Assembly: GCA_037447655.1 (NCBI GenBank)
Contig: JBBHKE010000886.1
Span: forward strand, 129,501-193,500
DNA length: 64,000 nucleotides
Reading direction: 5' to 3'
From: Zygnema cylindricum
Taxonomy: Eukaryota; Streptophyta; Zygnematophyceae; Zygnematales; Zygnemataceae
In this document: in pieces, positions 60,821 to 64,000 of the stretch
Layout of the letters: each line of letters opens with the position of its first letter
How positions within the stretch are numbered: the stretch's first letter is position 1
Notes under the pieces: generated by a model
Told to the model about the DNA's origin: nothing
The model's input: only the letters and a program-made list of their open reading frames with translations
Database searches by the model: none
Made by a program: the position numbers and the translations under genes

Positions 60821-61678
60821 TAGGGACTTTTCTAGGTTTTAAAGCTTTAAATTTGTTTTTGTAGAGGATCACTCATGTCGTTTAGCTAATGTCTTTTCAC
60901 TGTCATTTGGGTTTCACAATGTTATCGTTTCTTTTTAGTTCAAACTCATGTGACATTTTCTCCTTCGTTTTTTTGGTAGTTCCACTCCGTCACGCAGTTG
61001 ATTTATCTATGCGCCTGTTATGCTTTTGTAAATAAGCTTATTCATACTAGTTTCTGGAAAGGACAATGTGGTCTTTTCCACGTGATACACTGGGTATTCA
61101 CCGACTAAGTTGTCGTATGGAGAAGAAACATAGGAGTTTCTATGATGCCTCTAACATTTGGGCAATCATCGAAAAATGCAAAATTATTTAATTTTACGAT
61201 TAGTCATAATAATTACGTTTAAAACGAATTTTACAAACATGCATAGAAAGATGAAGATTTCATAACATCAGATTGTTTTATGGCTACCAATGAAATATTC
61301 CGAGTATATCAAACGACCGAGTATTATATCCAGGTTATTCTCTACTTTTCCTACAATCTGACGCACATCAGTAATATATGTTTGATAACAGAATGGACGG
61401 CCGTTGAAATGAAACAGTTCAAAATTATGTGACATCATTTATCTTGTATATAATGGTACCGATCAAATATTGTTACCTTTTCCGTACCTTTCCATCTATG
61501 ATTCGGACAATCACTACAAATTGGACATTTGTAAAAGGGAAAAAAAAAAACTTGAACTTTCGACATGATATTGTAACGGTAAATCTACTTCCCGGAAGAA
61601 AATGTTTAATAAAAAGGAACCAAAATGAACGAAACAAACCTAACAAAAAGTTAAAAAAAACAAACAACAAAAAATAAT
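60821..61678. other. AT-rich spacer downstream of the fucosyltransferase gene
   Basis: No gene or repeat structure was recognised. The part next to 61679 is expected to hold the fucosyltransferase 3'UTR on the minus strand; no clear AATAAA was seen close to the stop. Confidence 0.5.
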
Positions 61679-63057
61679 TTACGTATCATTCTTCATTTCC
61701 AACATATACATATTCGAAAGTAACTGAACTCCTCTAGGAAAATCTACACATCTTTTCACATGTGGTACAACGTCACCAATATCCGTTCCGTTATGTTCCA
61801 CACAATTATATAGAACAGGTGGAACATGGAAACACGGTTCTGTTCCTCTTGCTAATTCACAAACAGGACGATCATTATATCTCCAATATCCGGGCCCAAA
61901 CCTATTAGCAATATTTAAAATATACGGACGAATTCCAGCCAATCCCGCGGCTAAATACCCAAAACTTGACGTATACGTCGTAAAAAGTACATCGCAAAAA
62001 CTAAGAACCCATATTTCAGTCATCGCTAATTTTGTTTGGTTCCATCCCCATTTGCCGAAGTCTTCCTCCTCTTCGTGACTCTCGGAATAAAATGAAACAG
62101 TACTTCTATCGCTTGTTATTCCGTCGGTGTAAAGAGATTTAAAGTACAGATAATGGAAAGCCTGAAGAGGGAGAGACGGAGAGAAGGGGAGAGAGGGAGA
62201 GGGAGAGGGGAGAGAGGGGGGAGAGGGGGAAGGAGGGAGAGAGGGAGAAGGAGAGGGGGGGAGGGAGAGTGAGAGAGGAAGAGAGACACACAGCAAGGGG
62301 AGAGGAGGGGAGGGAGGGAAGGCAATGTGTTAATAAAATCCTACCAATTTAAAAAAAGTACATCTTGAGGAGTACATGTAATACGAACAAGAACGTTTTT
62401 TTTTTTTTTTTTTTTGCGACATGAAAAGGATTGACTTCAAAGCGTTTTAAATCTACGATATAGAAGTGAAGAAATAGTACACCAAAGAATATAAGAAGAG
62501 TGGAGTATATATAAAGAACACAAGTAAAAACTTTACTTTGAAAACATTAAAATTTCTCTAAACCAACCTTGTATACAACATAGACGGAAATAACAGACAA
62601 TTATCTCAAAATTAACCCAACAATAAACCAACATTAACTCAAAATCAACTCAAAATTAACTCAAAAGTAACCTAAGTTCAATTCATAACTTAACCGAAAA
62701 AAACCCACCTGAAGAGAAGTCAAAAAAACCGATGTAGTTTTTCTCTCGATCGTTTTCTCCCCAAAAACCTCATTTTCATTTTTATTTTCGTTTTCATTTT
62801 CATTTTCGTTTTCATTTTCATTATCTCGACCAAAAAAATAAGTTTCCGCCTCTGTAACCGACGGGAGAATTCGAGTTTTATTAACTAAACAGTCGTGAAT
62901 TCGGTTGGTTATATTTTCATAAGTATCAAACATTCGAATTTGCAATCCGACCGTTTTTGAAACACTTCGAGAAATTTTTCCGTGCACTCTTGTGATTCTC
63001 TCCCACATAAAGTTGGAGGGGTTGAGGAGGTGGCGAGAGAGATGAGTGAAAATGAAT
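61679..63057 (-). CDS. Xyloglucan-type alpha-fucosyltransferase (GT37), 3' part
   Basis: Two minus-strand exons, 63057-62709 and 62161-61679 (TAA at 61679-61681), join in phase 0. Exon 1 encodes HLSRHLLNPSNFMWERI and TVGLQIRMFDTYENI, the GDP-fucose-binding-type motif of plant FUT proteins. Exon 2 has TEIWVLSFCDVLFTTYTSSF, GYLAAGLAGIRPYI and the C-terminal GTEPCFHVPPVLYNC and VPHVKRC, as in plant FUT1-like enzymes. Such Golgi type II membrane enzymes add fucose to cell-wall xyloglucan or arabinogalactan; the acceptor cannot be told from sequence. The N-terminal anchor and first exon(s) are not visible and probably lie beyond the right edge. The intron (62162-62708) is purine-rich. A Glu-Asn repeat is inserted in exon 1 in frame. 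This gene is the strongest pointer to a streptophyte host. Confidence 0.9.
62162..62320 (-). repeat. Polypyrimidine tract (minus strand) at the 3' end of a fucosyltransferase intron
   Basis: GGGAGAGA-type purine repeats on the plus strand read as CTCTCCC on the minus strand, directly before the acceptor at 62162. They may serve as an extended polypyrimidine tract. A similar tract at about 63058-63150 precedes the acceptor at 63058. Confidence 0.7.
62760..62825 (-). repeat. In-frame (GAAAAT)n repeat coding Glu-Asn in the fucosyltransferase
   Basis: Hexamers ATTTTC/GTTTTC on the plus strand translate on the minus strand to DNENENENEN with a Lys interruption, between conserved parts of the enzyme. 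It keeps frame and likely forms a surface loop. Confidence 0.8.
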
Positions 63058-63626
63058 CTGAGAGAAGGGAGAGGGAGGGAGAGAAGGAGAGCGATAAAGG
63101 GAAAAAAAGAAGAGGGGAAAAAGGAAGAGGGAAATAAGAAAGAGGAGGAGGGAGGGGTTGGAATGATCGATCAGATCGGCAGCAGATCGAAAGATCCGCG
63201 TCAATCAAACTCGATCCGCGCCGGACCTGCGTCAATCAATCGATCAAAATCAATCAGATGCGGAAATCGGAAGATCTGGGAGGGAGAGGGGAAGGTGAAG
63301 GGAGAGGGGCTCGTAAGTGACTATGTTACATACAATATCTTCCTCAGCATTTTAATTTACAACCATCTTTTAGTTAGCTATTGTTTTTTGTCTTTAATAC
63401 AACCAACCCAACAATTGTAATTACAAACCACGAACAGATTGAGCCAAAAAGGACAAAAATGCTTTAAAACCTTCAAGAGTGGTTCTCAACAATCCCAAAT
63501 TAATCCTTCCATATTATATATCATTCTCCTTTCATATTTTATCAATGAGTAAGGTTGAGATTGAAACTAATTCTTTACGTTTTTCAAGTACAATTGGCAA
63601 AAAGCTTTGGAGAGGAAAAAAAAAAA

Positions 63627-63855
63627 TACACCGTGAATTGCTATTAGTGTTAAGAAAAATATAGTTTGGGATATATTTGAAATATGTATAGATAAATATA
63701 TATTGGGGCTTATTTTAGTGTTATTAATTTCAATTTCGGTTTAAGCGACGGGGACGATTTTCAAAAAAATAATTACTCTTACAAACACAATTTTATGTTC
63801 AGAGACCAAAGAAAACACTCGCCGAATTAGTGTTATTAACACTAACAGCGAGTTC
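63627..63855. mobile_element. MITE family B
   Basis: TACACCGTGAATTGCTATTAG opens and GTTATTAACACTAACAGCGAG closes. It lies upstream of the visible fucosyltransferase exons. Confidence 0.75.
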
Positions 63856-64000
63856 ATATTGGTAAAACACAAAAGACTAATATCCCTCCAACAAGATAAT
63901 TTCCCGCAAAGGATTTCAAAAATAGCATAAGAGGTAATAAAACAAAAAACTTTTTGATCACCGACATTCAGTTTTACGTGTCCTTTCATGAGAAAAATTG

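Overview
This is a repeat-rich nuclear window from a eukaryote with many introns. Gene content points to the streptophyte (green plant) lineage, most likely an alga or early-diverging plant. The evidence is a plant-type GT37 fucosyltransferase, a PP7-type phosphatase, a plant-style RRM/SPOC protein and Ty1/copia elements. The species cannot be named from the sequence.

Four conserved genes are supported by spliced homology with consistent intron phases. (1) 347-9336 (+): the 3' two-thirds of a DIS3L2/SOV-type 3'-5' exoribonuclease, 17 exons, 5' end outside the window. (2) 13876-23718 (+): a 7-exon gene for a Spen-like protein of about 1606 aa with RRM-like domains, a polyproline stretch and a C-terminal SPOC domain. 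(3) 29976-34357 (-): a 5-exon PP7-type Ser/Thr phosphatase whose third intron holds a very large CCCTCT array. (4) 61679-63057 (-): the last two exons of a xyloglucan-type fucosyltransferase (GT37). A tRNA-Gly(UCC) lies at 25902-25972 (-), beside a truncated copy made by a tandem duplication.

Introns and spacers are full of short non-autonomous elements. These include three hAT-like elements with 8-bp target duplications, two or more TA-flanked families, a family with TIR core CTCTAATAGCGATGGG, and families with termini ACACCGTGAATCGCTATTAGCG, some of them strongly palindromic.

From about 35.6 to 56.8 kb lies a composite mobile-element locus. A DDE_1-type transposase gene has its 5' exon at 35788-36151 and its 3' exons at 55135-56766. 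The two parts splice together in frame across about 19 kb. Between them sit two diverged copies of an unrecognised acidic ORF (37373-38926 and 53009-54800). These flank a 13.7-kb nest of decayed Ty1/copia retrotransposons (38927-52598) that is plus-oriented on the left and mostly minus-oriented on the right. Another decayed copia-like relic lies at about 59.4-60.8 kb.
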